A stretch of 64,000 bases of DNA from Ifrita kowaldi. Lineage: Eukaryota > Chordata > Aves > Passeriformes > Cinclosomatidae. Of this stretch, positions 49,971 to 62,070 are shown piece after piece; within the stretch, counting starts at the first letter, position 1; each line of letters begins with the position of its first letter. Both the position numbers and the translations under genes were made by a program. The stretch is taken from NCBI GenBank assembly GCA_013398055.1, contig VZRS01007670.1, forward strand, positions 496,001 to 560,000, given 5' to 3'. The notes beneath the pieces are model-generated. The model was given only the letters and a program-made list of their open reading frames with translations, was not told where the DNA came from and ran no database searches.

Positions 49971-51094
49971 TCAGAAGCTAAGGGTGGGCTTCATATATAG
50001 TTCATTAATTACACATAAGAACTTCATCTTCATTGAGAAACTAGAGAGATAAGCTATTAAAGGAGTATATATTTAATTGATTCTAGGAAGTTCGGGCACA
50101 GGAATTTGCACACACAGACAAAACACTGACACACAAAACATTTAATGTCAAACCTAAGTGATTATTTAATATAGTTAAAGCTTGTTTAAGAAGCCATAAT
50201 CAGATTTATTTTTTATATCCAAGGAATACTTATTAGCACACATTAGAAAAAAAATCCAACACTACAAGGCAAAAAAGTAGATTATGTATAATGAGTGTCT
50301 CCAGTGCAAAAAATAATATCTGTGAGTAATGTAATTTAGATTTAAAAGGTTGGTAAAGTCAGAAACATTCATAACAATGGCCATTAGATAACAAGAAAAA
50401 CTTGGAATTTTATTAAATTTAGTGCCAGTAAAAATGCTGATAAAACAATCCTAATCCCATTGAGATCAGTGGACAACTTTCCAGTGACTTACTAGGTTCT
50501 AAGTTAGGCCCACATTTATTCCTTCTACAAAGGGAATTCAAAATTATGTGAAGAAGTATTAAAGTCTCCATTTCAGAGAATTTTCTAAACCCTGTTTTGC
50601 CTGCTCTTTTTACTGCTTTTTTATATTACTAGCAACTGTAATATAATGACATTTTCTTCTTCTCTTCAGCCTCTCTAAAGAAAATAAACACCTTTCCACT
50701 TTCACATTTTTTGAAGAAGTAGGTGTGGCTGTCTGCCATTTTTGACTAGTTATCATCCTACTTGCAGTTCCTGTGGAAATATCTCAGACTTCCATATCTG
50801 TGATCTGTCAACAATAGAGATCAAACCAGGGAGCTTGGATGCATTCTTTACATGCCTTGTCAACCTGGAAGACGGAGATAAGGTGGCTTCCACAGTCATT
50901 GAGCTCTATGATTTATTCTACAGTTTGATAACACCTTAAATCTCAAAGTGCCACCATGCATTTTCATCCATCTGTCATAGAAAGGATCATATCAGAAAGG
51001 ATCCTGATTTACTATATGTGAGAAATCGATACTAAAACAAGCCAGTTCAATTTGCCCATGTATAGAAATAATTTATTTAACTTTTTTTTTTTTT
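49971..51094. other. Non-coding stretch, no gene seen
   Basis: Unique AT-rich sequence ending in a T run at the assembly gap. A 65-codon frame at 50742-50939 looks balanced in composition but matches nothing I know. Confidence 0.7.
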
Positions 51095-51144
51095 NNNNNN
51101 NNNNNNNNNNNNNNNNNNNNNNNNNNNNNNNNNNNNNNNNNNNN
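51095..51144. other. Assembly gap of 50 N
   Basis: Exactly 50 undetermined bases, flanked on the left by 13 T and on the right by TAA and about 19 T. The round number suggests a placeholder, so the true length is unknown. The failure probably comes from a long T run. Confidence 0.98.
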
Positions 51145-53279
51145 TAATTTTTTTTTTTTTTTTTTTTAATTCTAAATTCTTACTCAGGAGTGTGTCCTGT
51201 CTGTTCAGTAGCTAGCTAGTAATGTAGAATTATCATGACATAACAGCAATATTTGTCAACAATTGGTTAAGGTTTAGATACAATCTATATGGACTTTCTA
51301 TTTTTTAATATTCTCTAGAAAATGAATACACATAGGGCATGTGCCTATACCTTTACAATACTTTTTGTGAAGTGCAATTTCATTTGGGGCTCTGTGTTTT
51401 ACATTTTTTTATTTAAATTGGTATTGTTGTGCAAAATAAAATGTGAGACAGAAATTTTGTGCTTTTCATTTTGCCTGATGAAAAGCTAGAGTTTGCAAAA
51501 CAGGTACAAATTACCTTTGAAATCTTAGTAAATGCTGGGCTCAAAAGTCAGCAGTCCTTGGCTCCCTGCATTAATTAACATGGCTGTGTGTACTAGATGG
51601 AAAGTGCAAAAATGTATCCAGTTCTAAACACTGGGATCAACAGTAATGGCATCCGGCAAATTCTGTGAAATGAGAAACTTGCTAGTATGTACATTAGAAA
51701 AATATATGCACCGATCACTGAATTGTTTTATATTCAAAGTAGGTGTCCAACATCCTGCTTTCTCCAGTTTTGTACACAGAAAATGGAGAAGTCACAGGCC
51801 AAGGTTATGTAAAGATCTGTAGTTTTCAGGATGTGATTTAGTGAATGTCTTTCCAACAGAAGCCAAGGAAAAGTAGGTGACTATTAGCATCAGTTGATGG
51901 AACTTCAGAGACTTCCACAAAGTTATTCTTGTAGGCCACTGAAAGAAGTTCATCAGTGTGATTTTACTTTACTGACATTAATCTCAGGCAGCACAAAGTA
52001 GGTTAGTTCATCAACATCAGAACATAAATGTGGACTATCAAACATTTTCTGCTTATTCTAAGGGGAACATGGCATTGGCAGCATTACCTGAAACTATCCA
52101 AGTGATACTCAGAGTTCTTGTTTTCCCTACAACTTTTAATGTGTCAAGAGCATGCCATATGTAATTTGTGGAAAATACTGAAAATTGGATGGAGTCTAAT
52201 AATAATAGTGATTCTTGTCAGGTCTCATTTGACTTCTGCTTGAGGCCAGAAGAAAATACATCCTACCTGTTTTTACTCACAGTAAGATACCACTGAGAAT
52301 ATCTGCTGTTTTGATAGTATAGCAATACCACTGCCACACAGCTGATTTCCATGCAAGAAGTAATTTTTTTCCTCTTTCCTTTTTCATCCTGTTTGTTAAT
52401 GAGGTTTTAGCTCTCCTGGCTAAGCTGCTGATACATCTTTTTTTTCTATAGAAACCTCTGTGTGGAAACGCCTTCACAAGCTTATTCTTGATTCTGTGTT
52501 TTATTTGGGATTGTAATTTCATGTAGCAGAGACTTGCCCCAACAGTTAACATGGCACAGGAATGAAAGACCCATTACCAAAGCAACACAAAAAAACCCCA
52601 GAATCATTCAGCCACAGAAAATAATTATAATTCTCTATGGATTTAGTTTTCCAGACTTTGACATCATAAGATATTGCAAGGCAGACATACATAGGTGTTA
52701 TAAGTGCTGGAAGAGAAGTTTGTAGTCAGTATTTTTAATATGCATTTTCCCCTGAAGAATCCTAAGTGAAAAGATGGGGATTTTTAAAATTTTCATTTTC
52801 TGTATCATAAGTTTGCATATGCAAAACGAAAACTCCAAAGCTTTGGGAGTTCAAATTAAAACAAAACAAAACGAAAACAAAACTATAATAAATTCAGAAA
52901 ACTGTTAGTAAAGCAGTTCTTAAGGACATCCTGCCCCAAGTAAAAAAACATATGTTTTTTTATGGTGGAAATACATTATTGTCTAGTTATTTTTCTATTA
53001 GAGTTGCAGAGATGTTAACAGAGGTGTTTTAATTAGCTTACAGTGTGTGCAATCAATTGGGATAATAATATTAGTTTCAAAATTAAAATATTCTAGAAAC
53101 TGCATCTCTCCCAGAATGCACTAGCTTAACCTTGACAGTCATGTCCACTCTCAGTTTCTCCAATGTGGATCCATTTATCTAACGTGACAGCTCTAGTGCT
53201 CCTTGTGTTAATAGATGTACAACTGCATGCAGATGTTCTTGTCCTCAAAGAGCAATGCTGCTGCCGTTTCTGCTTTCTG
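51145..53279. other. Non-coding stretch, no gene seen
   Basis: Unique AT-rich DNA. The only structured items are the palindrome at 52.94 kb and a short A/C tract near 52858-52885. No repeat family recognised. Confidence 0.75.
52941..52962. other. Perfect 22-bp palindrome
   Basis: TA6-type arm, central CATATG and the exact complementary arm: seven A, CATATG and seven T, with one further matching pair outside. The centre is an E-box-class hexamer. It may extrude or bind a dimer, or be chance in A/T-rich DNA. Confidence 0.6.
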
Positions 53280-53400
53280 TGCTTGTAGGAGAAGACACGA
53301 CTGCTGACTCAGAATTAATTGTAACCCAGCGAGCTGACAGTGACAGATACCCATACGCACCACTACTAGTTCAGGAAGCAATGTCCTAATGTACTGTTCT
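53280..53400. promoter_or_regulatory. Candidate regulatory stretch with Maf/AP-1-like site
   Basis: TGCTGACTCAG at 53302-53312 matches 11 of 13 bases of the Maf recognition element and contains an AP-1 core. AATTAATTGTAACCCAG follows directly. The stretch is not repetitive and not coding. Inference only. Confidence 0.25.
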
Positions 53401-56400
53401 CCAACAGCCTCCTTCCTTGCCCTCCTCCTGTCCCCATGCTAATACAAGATATCCTTAGAATCTTTATGAGAATTCTGCTTTTTTTCTGCTTTTGCTAAGC
53501 CTTGCTTTATTGGGGATCAATATAATCTTCTTAATTGAATTTCCTCAAACTCACATAAATAAAAGTGAATATTGCCATCATGATGTCACTATGAACACCG
53601 GTTAGTTTGGAGTGTGATCATTTAAAGACCTTCAGATTTTCTCCCCCACCACCTTTTTTTTTTTCTGTTTAAATCAGTGACTACCTTTAAAGCCGTTTGG
53701 TGCAAACTTCCTAGTGGACACTGGTCATTTGTTGCTAAATCTGTGGTTTTTGAAGTATGTTTTTCTTGCTTTTATATGCATTATTGAAATGAAACCATTC
53801 AAATCCCGAGATTAATTCTAATAAAGAGCAAGGGCTGCATCACCCCAGACAAAAGATTGCTACCTTCACACAAGATCCACGGCCTGCTTGATTTCCAAGG
53901 TTATGTGCAGTACTAAAGAATGCTGATGGAACAGAATACTAAAGGGGTTTTTATCACATCTTTCTTTTTCCTGAAGATCACTGTAAAGTTTCCTGCTTCC
54001 TGGCACTGCAGAACTCTGCATAGCTGCTGTAGCTACTGACAGTGATGAAATCATAAATACACAGTACTACTGTAACACAATAATTTTAGTCTTCATCAGT
54101 AAGATGCAGTGTCAGTAATGACTGTTGACATCATACTGCATGTATCAGCTTATTCAATATAATTAATAAGCCTTATTTGATGGAATGCTTCTGTAACTCA
54201 TTAAATACTATAAACATTATTTATGTTAACATTATACCTGTAAATGAAAATATACTAGTCAATTTTTTCATATATCACAATAACAGGGTTACTTTTATAA
54301 GCAGCCTCCAGATACTGTACAGTTTTGAGATAGGAAAAATTTTCAACTGTTTCTTCTCACATTTGAAAATGTAATTTATAGGTAAAAGTAAGTCCCTGAA
54401 ACTTTGTTACCCTGCTCACATTATAGAAGCTGGATGAATTTTATAGAATGTAAATCAGGGTAAATATATTATTATAATTTAACTTGTTAAATCTCAGCAA
54501 CAGCTGTTTCTACATTTAGTACTTCATATGCATTATTGATCAACACATGCTTCTACTAATGTAAAACTTCACAGAGTGTAGAGAAGTTATGCTGGTTATT
54601 GTTGTAATTGGTACAGTGCTTCTGAAATGCTTCTTCAATTGAGTGCACTTGTAATGTGCATTATCTGTCATGCTAGGTGTAGCTCATCACCAAAACCAAA
54701 CTAAATAAATAAATTGAAGATCACTGAAGTATTTAAATCACTAAGGTTCACGTAAAATATAATTTTATCACAACTAAATTGTTTATGTGTGAGTAAGTCA
54801 GTCTAGTATCTTTTTGCCAATGAGATCTGTTTCCTCAGGGTCTTGCATCTTAAATACTTTTCTTAAACACAGCTAAAATTTTAAGTGTTGAATATCTAAA
54901 GTCAGGTGACTAAATAGTTTTGAACGTAGTGCAAGATCTAGGTAGGTTAATTTGGGGCATTTAAATTTGAAGGCTCTGAACTTCATGTCTCTCGAATGTC
55001 AAGGGTTATAACAACAGAGTTGTCAAGGGAATTAATCTGTGTTACATCTTCTAATACATGCCCTAAGTTTACCTTGTCATCTATAGTCAATGATTGAGTA
55101 CAGACCTTTCGAAAAGGCATGTTACTGTTATTTTACAATTGTATATCTTTTAGGATGGCATGAATGTTCATTAGAGCTGCCTTTCTTCCTCCATAAATTT
55201 TTAATTTTTAATAGGCACATGCAGATTTCTTCTATTTTTAACAAGTCCTTTCTCAGGATTTTTTTCCACATAGTTTCTGGTAAGAAACATGCAATAAATA
55301 TATCCAGCTAACATAGCTTACTAACTTCTAGCCTTTTGGGTGAATAATGTTTCTGAACATGAGATTAGTTTTCTACTGGCTACACACATGGCTATTTCCT
55401 TTTATGTTGTCTTGTGTACATAAGTCTCCATCTTTTCTCTCCGCTTTCCTTTCCATGCATCTGAGATATTAATTTTCATAATCGTAGCCTTAGAACTGAT
55501 TTTCTGAGTCTCAGACAATTAATTCAGGAGGATGGGGGCTAATATTTAAAATGTTCAAACTTTATTAGTGTTTTACCAGACTCCAAAGCTGAACAAGGTA
55601 ATATTCTGATTTAGACTAGATTAAATTGTAACACTTAGCCTTCTTCTTATGTCAAATTTACCTTGCAGCCAAGATGACTTTAGGTAGATAGCAATACTTA
55701 TTAAGAAAAGGACTATTTGCCTTTTAGGTGGATATTAGGAAGGCAAAACTTAAAATATGTGATAGTCCTGTGTTTAGTGTCTTTAGTTAAAGGTTTGTCG
55801 GGCTTTTGAATGTCCAATTAAAAACAAAAAAATTCAACAAAACCCAGGAAGAATTTATGGAATAAAAACTATAGTTTCATGAAATAAAATGGAGGAACAT
55901 CACTAAATAAACACAGGAAGAATGTAATATTGCCTCAAAAGATAATGGAAACCACAGGATTTGACTGCAGGTTTTTCTTCATTCACTGTCTCTGAAAAAT
56001 TAAAACAAGTCTCCAACCAGACAGGCTCTTTGTTCTCCATGTTTAAATGTGCTTGGGACCCTCATGCTATCATTTTCTACCCAGTCATGCATCAGACTGT
56101 AATTAATAATATTTTTCACCATTATGAAAAGACCAGTTCTGTGCAGCCTAAGTAGCAAGAGCAATATAATAGGTAATTATATTTATGTTTCCTTTTAATA
56201 TATTGCAGTGTAATTTACAGATTTCTATGAAATTTTAGTGCTGAGAAATTGAACAGAAGAAATCAAATGATTGTCTGAGATAACAACAATTTACATTCTG
56301 AAATCAATACCAACATTGTTACCTTAAGGGGAAAAAGAAGTAAATACTGAGGCACTCCAGCTAATTATATGAGTAGCATGGTATGAAGAAGTAGCATGAA

Positions 56401-58768
56401 GAAGCTGTATCAATTGCTTTTTCTTTTTTTCATTCTTAGTTTAACTTGAAAGGCTGGCCAAAACCTTATCTATCTCCATTATCTTGGTTCTGTGGGTAAA
56501 ATATCAAGATGGGCATAGAGAATGGATTATCCTGTGATGCAAGCAGGATCCTTGAATAAGGACTGCCATGGGAACAGCACAAGGAAGTTTAGTTTAGCAG
56601 CAGGCAAGAAAAAATAACCCTATTTCTCTTAGCAAATTGCAGGGATCTATTGCACAATTTGTGCATAACGCAGGCTTGAGCCAAGATTATAAGGGAAAAG
56701 CAAGTGTGGCTTTCACAAAGAAAGTAGATTGATTTTATCTCAGATTTACATTCTTTTGTGAGATTCAGTGAAACATGAAAGAAGAAGGTGTGTATCAGTG
56801 AGCTGAGTTATACAAAGCCCTGTTTGAGGTGCTTTGTGGTCTTCTTGTGAGATACACTACTGCAGTCCTTGATTTATCTTTCCAAACTGGAAGAGAATGT
56901 AGATTTTATATTTTAAGGGCCTTCCTGTAAGTCAATCAGAACTGAAAAACATAACAAATCATTGTTTCTTTATAAAACAGACTACTACAACAACCATATG
57001 TTAATTCAAAGACCTTGCCAGTTCTTTCTGTGGAGCAAATACAAACATAAATATGTTTTGTCAAAACTGTTACTAATCTGTTTTTGTGGCTTGCCCTCCA
57101 TTTACAGGCTTGATCTCATAAAAAAAAATTAAATCTATGTTTTAGTACATGAACTAGGAATCTTTGTTTTGATCCTGGAAGGAACAAACTTTATGAAACA
57201 GACATCTTCCACAAAGACATTTGGAATTAAGCATAGATTTTTCTTGTGTCTTTACAACATTTTCTCAAACTTCTGGTCAAACAATACCTTCTCCATAATC
57301 ACCATTCAATCATCATTTAATCATCAATAGCCAATGGGATTTTTAGGGTATTTGTCTACTGTTCACACTTGATTTTGTTTTAATATGCTTCTCTTCTGAC
57401 TATTTTATTCATGAGTGGGGTATCAATAAATTATGTCGTGTATAGATTCTTCTGTTTATTTTCCATAATAAAGGTAATTTTTGTATCAAGTTTTGCTTTT
57501 AAGCCTCCATATCAACAATCTTTCCATAAGGAAAATATTCCTATAATGTTTTCTTTGAAGTTGTTTTTCCTTCATAATATTTCTTTGTCATCTTAACACA
57601 AAATATACCATAATAGTTCAGAAAAGAAAGGGAAATAGTTTTTGTTGATGTGAAATCTTCATATCTGAAATAAAATATTTCAATGACAATTAAAAACATG
57701 TCATGCTTGAATATTCTGATGTGCAAACCTACATCCCATTCTGTAAAGTTTAATTTGTCTTGCTGTGAACTGGATGTTTTAATGGCTTCTGCCTGTCTGG
57801 AAAATCAAGGCGAGAAATCAAGGCTTTTAAATCACAACTGTATTGAGTGAAGAAGTTTAAAGTAGCTAATTTGTAAACTCAAAATGCAACTCGGCTGGTT
57901 AAAATTCAGCAGGTTCTATTTCCAACTACCCAGTGTAAAAATGTTTTTTTAATTACAGCTTGGTTTATAACAATGGATAGGATCTGTAGCCAAATTTGTC
58001 CCTGTGAGACATTCAGCAATGGAACAATAGTATAATTATTTCTGGGATCCCTGATTAGCAAAAACAATAGAATAGTTGCACAAAGCTTGAAGGTTTGGTT
58101 CTTGGAATAAAAAAGAAGCAAAATCTCCTCTTAATGCTGATTTCTGTAATTTGCTGTATGATTCAAGCACATAATTGGAAATAAAATGCATTTTAGAAGC
58201 TAGTGTACAATGGAAAAAACAGAACAATTTTGAAACCTAGTGCTTATACTTCCTACATTAAAGTTGTGTTTCCAACACAGCTCAAAACTGACCTGCCACA
58301 GGACATCTCAAACACTCGATATCACATGTCCTGATTTTTCCTGTACTTCAGGCTTTTAGCACTCAGGTGAACAAAATACCTTACATTATTTGCAGCCCAC
58401 TTTCTACCCGCGTGTGTGTGTGTGTGTCCGGGAAACAGGGCAGCAGCAAAAAAGCCTAGTCTCATAAGCAGTGCCCAAACCTCACTAGTATTGGCCTACC
58501 TTTTCTAGAAATCAGTGCTGAGGCACAATTTCTACCAATTATTTTGGGTAAGTAAGGATGTCAGTATTGTAAATATAATGGTCTATGCAACTTTTCCAGT
58601 GCCATAGATTTGTATGGAATGAAATTACAAGTTGTGGTATCAGAATACATTTTATGCAGCTAAGACTGTCAAAAATAAACTACTTCAGTAAAAAATTATG
58701 TTTTCAGCTCTGGAAAAAATACGAAATTGCTCCAAATACTTCCAGATTTTCTTTTCAGGTAGAATTGA
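53401..58768. other. Long non-coding stretch, no gene seen
   Basis: About 5.4 kb of unique AT-rich DNA without open frames above 73 codons. A (GT)8 microsatellite lies at 58412-58427. Nothing else recognised. Confidence 0.75.
58412..58427 (+). repeat. (GT)8 microsatellite
   Basis: Eight uninterrupted GT units flanked by CCCGC and CCGGG. Short, but potentially length-variable. Confidence 0.9.
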
Positions 58769-59075
58769 CAGAATCACAGAATCACAGAATGGCTGAGATT
58801 GGACAGGGCCTCTGGAGGGCATCTAGTCAACCCCTTGATCAAGCAGGGATAATTACAGCTGCTTGTCCAGAACTGTGAAGAGAGCTTTTGAATATCCCCA
58901 AGGAGGGAGACTACACAGCGTATGCAGACCACTTGTGCCAGTGCTCAGCCACCCTCCGAGTAAAAAAAAGTTTCCTGATGTTCAGAACTTCCCATGTTTC
59001 AGTTTGTGCCCATGGTTACCTGCTCTGTCATTGGGCACCGTTGAATTCCTCATATTAAGAAGGAGAGAGAAAAAT
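58769..59075 (-). mobile_element. CR1 LINE, 3' end fragment
   Basis: The minus-strand 3' end is marked by tandem AGAATCACAGAATCACAGAATG octamer-type units at 58773. The blocks GGCCTCTGGAGGGCATCTAG, TTGATCAAGCAGGG, TTTTGAATATCCCCAAGGAG, CCAGTGCTCAGCCACCCTC and TGTTTCAGTTTGTGCCCATG then follow in CR1 order. It is 5'-truncated, has small internal losses and is non-coding. Frames such as 58863-59156 on the plus strand are the antisense of this element, not genes. Confidence 0.93.
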
Positions 59076-60239
59076 AAAATGGGAGAGTATGTGGAAGGAA
59101 TGATGACAAGCTGTAACACAAATATATTTTTAAGTGTTTTCAGTGTCTCCAAATAAAATCTTGTATGGAAGAAAAGTGAAATATGTTATGTCAAGCACAA
59201 GTTTTACTTTTCTGTACTTGATCAGTAAGATTAGAATATCCTCACCCTCTGCCATCCATTCCTCATCTCTACACCAGAGTTTTTGTTGCTATTTTTATTG
59301 GCATTTTCAAGTACCACAGCTATTGCTTATACTTAGTAATTTCACAAATTACAGTTGTTAGGATGTAGTAGGCACCTATTTGACTTTCTTGTAGCAGGAA
59401 AAAAGGAGCCAGACCAGTTTCATGTATCTTTTGATTTGATGTAATTTGGTTGTTACTATGTTAAAAAAGTGTTGGCTGGCTGACCACCTGGTCCGAAAAC
59501 AGGAAAATAAAAGTGTTGCTATTACGCTTGAACTGTCCTATTTTCAGCACAGGAGTTTGCTATTCATTATCACCATCTGAGATGGTGAATCTCTTGTGGG
59601 TGTGAAGTCATGCTTAACCTAGATGATCTGCACTAAGTGATTAAAGGAGAATGATTCCATATAACTGATACTAATTGTTTTCCTGAATTTTAAACTCAGT
59701 CCATTGAGTCGAATTGTTCTGAGTTATATATTGAAATTACTTTGACACAGGTTAAAATTATATTGCTTTGACTGAATTCTCCTTTCAGTTTTGGCTTTCA
59801 CGTAACAATGATGTGATAGTTCCTGATTAAAAATAAGGACCGGATTTTTTTCAGGACCCGAAGAAAACCCCTATTCCACCCCACCAAATATTTGTTCATG
59901 ACTGAATATGTCACAGATTTTAGATGTGAATTTTGGCCAAGTGTTGGGACCTGAACCATAACCTTACCTCATGCTGTGTATAATCCCACGTATGTTTTAG
60001 CATAATTAAATTTTTAATTACTTGTTATCATTAGTCCCAGTGTCGTACCAACTATAAACCTCATTACTCAGAATAACTCGATTCCGTCTTCAGGTAAAAA
60101 GAATTCAAAGCTGGATTTGGTAGCACAAAAGAGTAGATAAACACAAACATAGTCTAAGCACGTTGAATTTTCTTCTGAAAGAAGAGTCCCTGTCTCTCCT
60201 TTTGTGGTGACAAGAATTCAGTGAGCACTCAGTGAGCGA
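59076..60239. other. Non-coding stretch, no gene seen
   Basis: Unique AT-rich sequence with a 19-bp inverted repeat, TCACCATC-TGA-GATGGTGA, at 59570-59588. No gene or family recognised. Confidence 0.7.
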
Positions 60240-60925
60240 CTCAGTGCTGGATCTGGACCGTGTGCCACATCCCATGTGCCAAATGCCAGCTTCTGGGGGA
60301 GAGTCTGTGTACCTTGCCCAAGCTGGCTGTGCATGGTGTGTTTGTGTGGATTCACTGGCAAACTCCAAGCTGGACCAGCCAGGAGTGGGAGGCCCCAGGT
60401 CTGGGTGGGGGTATCTGGCAGGCAGTGGGGCAATGCTGGGATTTGGGAGACCCATGAGTATGGCCTGCCGGAGGGACAAGTGTGTGAGTGCTGCATGTGA
60501 GCAGTGGATCCAGCTGGTGAGCTGGGGACCTGTGAGGTTGGTAAGGGGGTCTAGGATCTGGACAGGGGTGCTGGGCAGGCAGAGGGGCTGTGCTGGTGCT
60601 AGGGAGATCTGTAAAGGTGTGTATTTGTGAACGTGGAGAGTGTGGTGTGTGCTGCACTTGTCACTTTCTGCCTCTGACAGCCCAAGAGGAGAAGGGGGTG
60701 TATCCCTGTGTGCCTGTGCCTGGTGTGAGTCCTGAATGTGGGGACTGCTGGAGGCAACACCTTGTCTGAGGCTGTCTGTGCAGCCACAGCTGCGGCCAAA
60801 TCAGTGTGAATGTGCGTGTCTGTGATCCATGCTCTTAGTACTGCAGCAGCATTCCTAGTGCAGAGATCCCAGGCTGGGCTCCAGCAGGAGGCTTCTGGAC
60901 TGGGCAGTGGAGGCAGTGGCCACAT
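60240..60925. repeat. GC- and TG-rich degenerate tandem repeat, period about 160 bp
   Basis: About three diverged copies can be aligned. GGCAGGCAG lies at 60417-60425 and again at 60574-60582 (157 bp apart). A GTG-rich TGCA segment recurs near 60335, 60496 and 60657 (about 161 bp apart). Weaker similarity continues to about 60925 (GGGCAGTGGAGGCAGTGG near 60902). The block is far richer in GC than its flanks. It carries the window's longest open frames on both strands (132 and 124 codons), which are explained by few stop codons in GC-rich repeat DNA. It may be a minisatellite or internal repeats of a retroviral element. Confidence 0.55.
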
Positions 60926-61174
60926 ATCACATTACCTAACACTTGTCATAAGCTCTCAGTACATTGAGGACAGTCTTTCCTTGCAATTATTGATATGCCT
61001 AAGCCTAAGCGTTTGCTTTGGGTCTCTTTTTGCAGAAGGCTTGTTCCCCTCGTTGTTTTGATGTAACAATTTAATCTAAAGTTTCTTTATGGACTGCATG
61101 TTGTCCATCTATCATCTCTGGAACTGGATCGCTGTTTACATGACCCTTATTTTTTTATAATCTGTTATAATGGT

Positions 61175-62070
61175 TTGTGGATTCCTTGGCTGGGTGATTA
61201 TCGTGGGTGAGAAGGGGAACTTCAGGGAAAGTTTATCAGAGAAGCCCTGCTGTTGAGTCATGGGGTGCAGAAAGGCCCCCCTTGCTTTCTAAACTTCTCA
61301 GAGATTTATTTAGGTGTCACTGAATCCAGTCTTAGCCCCAGACTTTGTCAATGGTTTGAGTAACTCTGTCCCGCAGGATTAATGATGGCAAGTCAGATAA
61401 AGTTATATAAAGATGAATTAATTTATTATTTATATTACAAATTATTAAACCAAATATCTTAAACAGAGTTATCTACTACGGAGTTTAAAAGCTGAAACTA
61501 CTAGTAATGTATAGTATAGGTATCGTGCACTATATCAAAGCAATTACATAAAGCTGGCAAAAATAAGCAATTATTAAGTAGAGATTGATATAACTCACCA
61601 CACCAGTGTTCATGGGCAGATCTCTTTCACTCAATCTCGAGGAGTATCCTTGAAAGGGCTTCTCCACTGCATGGGGGAAAGCTTCATACACACACTCCGA
61701 GAAGGAATATATTAGAGCACCCCAACTGTATGAAAGTAGAGTGGACTTGTACAGTGTACAGTGATTGACTGCCAGTCATATGTCTCCAGGTCTCCTTAGC
61801 AGCTTATCTGCCAAATCTTTGCCTCACTATCAGGATGTTAATCTGGAGTTTCTGAGCCAGACTGCTTTTAGCATAATTCAAGGCCAAAACCAGCACATGA
61901 CAGCGCCTCTCAGCCCACCACTGATAGCTTGCAAAAGAGGGCATTATTTGAGTTTGACCACATTCCAAGGCAGATCACCATGCTACAGTGGCTCAGAAAG
62001 GCAAGACAATATACTTTTCTCTCATCATTTAAAGTATGGATTTAAAAAGTGATCCTACTATCAGCTGAGA
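61175..62070 (-). mobile_element. Probable endogenous retrovirus LTR, minus orientation
   Basis: The sequence resembles LTRs I associate with songbird ERVs, read on the minus strand. There is an AT-rich central part with a possible AATAAA signal near 61420. It is followed by a CTGCGGGACAGAGTTACTC segment (61357-61375), then GGGGGGCCTTTCTGCACC (61268-61285) and GACTCAACAGCAGGGCTTCT (61243-61262). I see no primer-binding site, no polypurine tract and no gag, pol or env reading frame, so it would be a solo or decayed LTR. Both ends are approximate and no target duplication was found. The family name is not assigned. Confidence 0.45.

Noticed and set aside
50742..50939. 65-codon frame with balanced composition, possible exon
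   Set aside because: No acceptor and donor pair with matching phase and no known domain. Too weak to list.
58863..59156. 97-codon plus-strand frame
   Set aside because: It is the antisense of a CR1 3' end.
60232..60630. 132-codon plus-strand frame, the longest in the window
   Set aside because: It lies in a GC-rich tandem repeat that also gives a 124-codon frame on the other strand. Scarcity of stops explains both.
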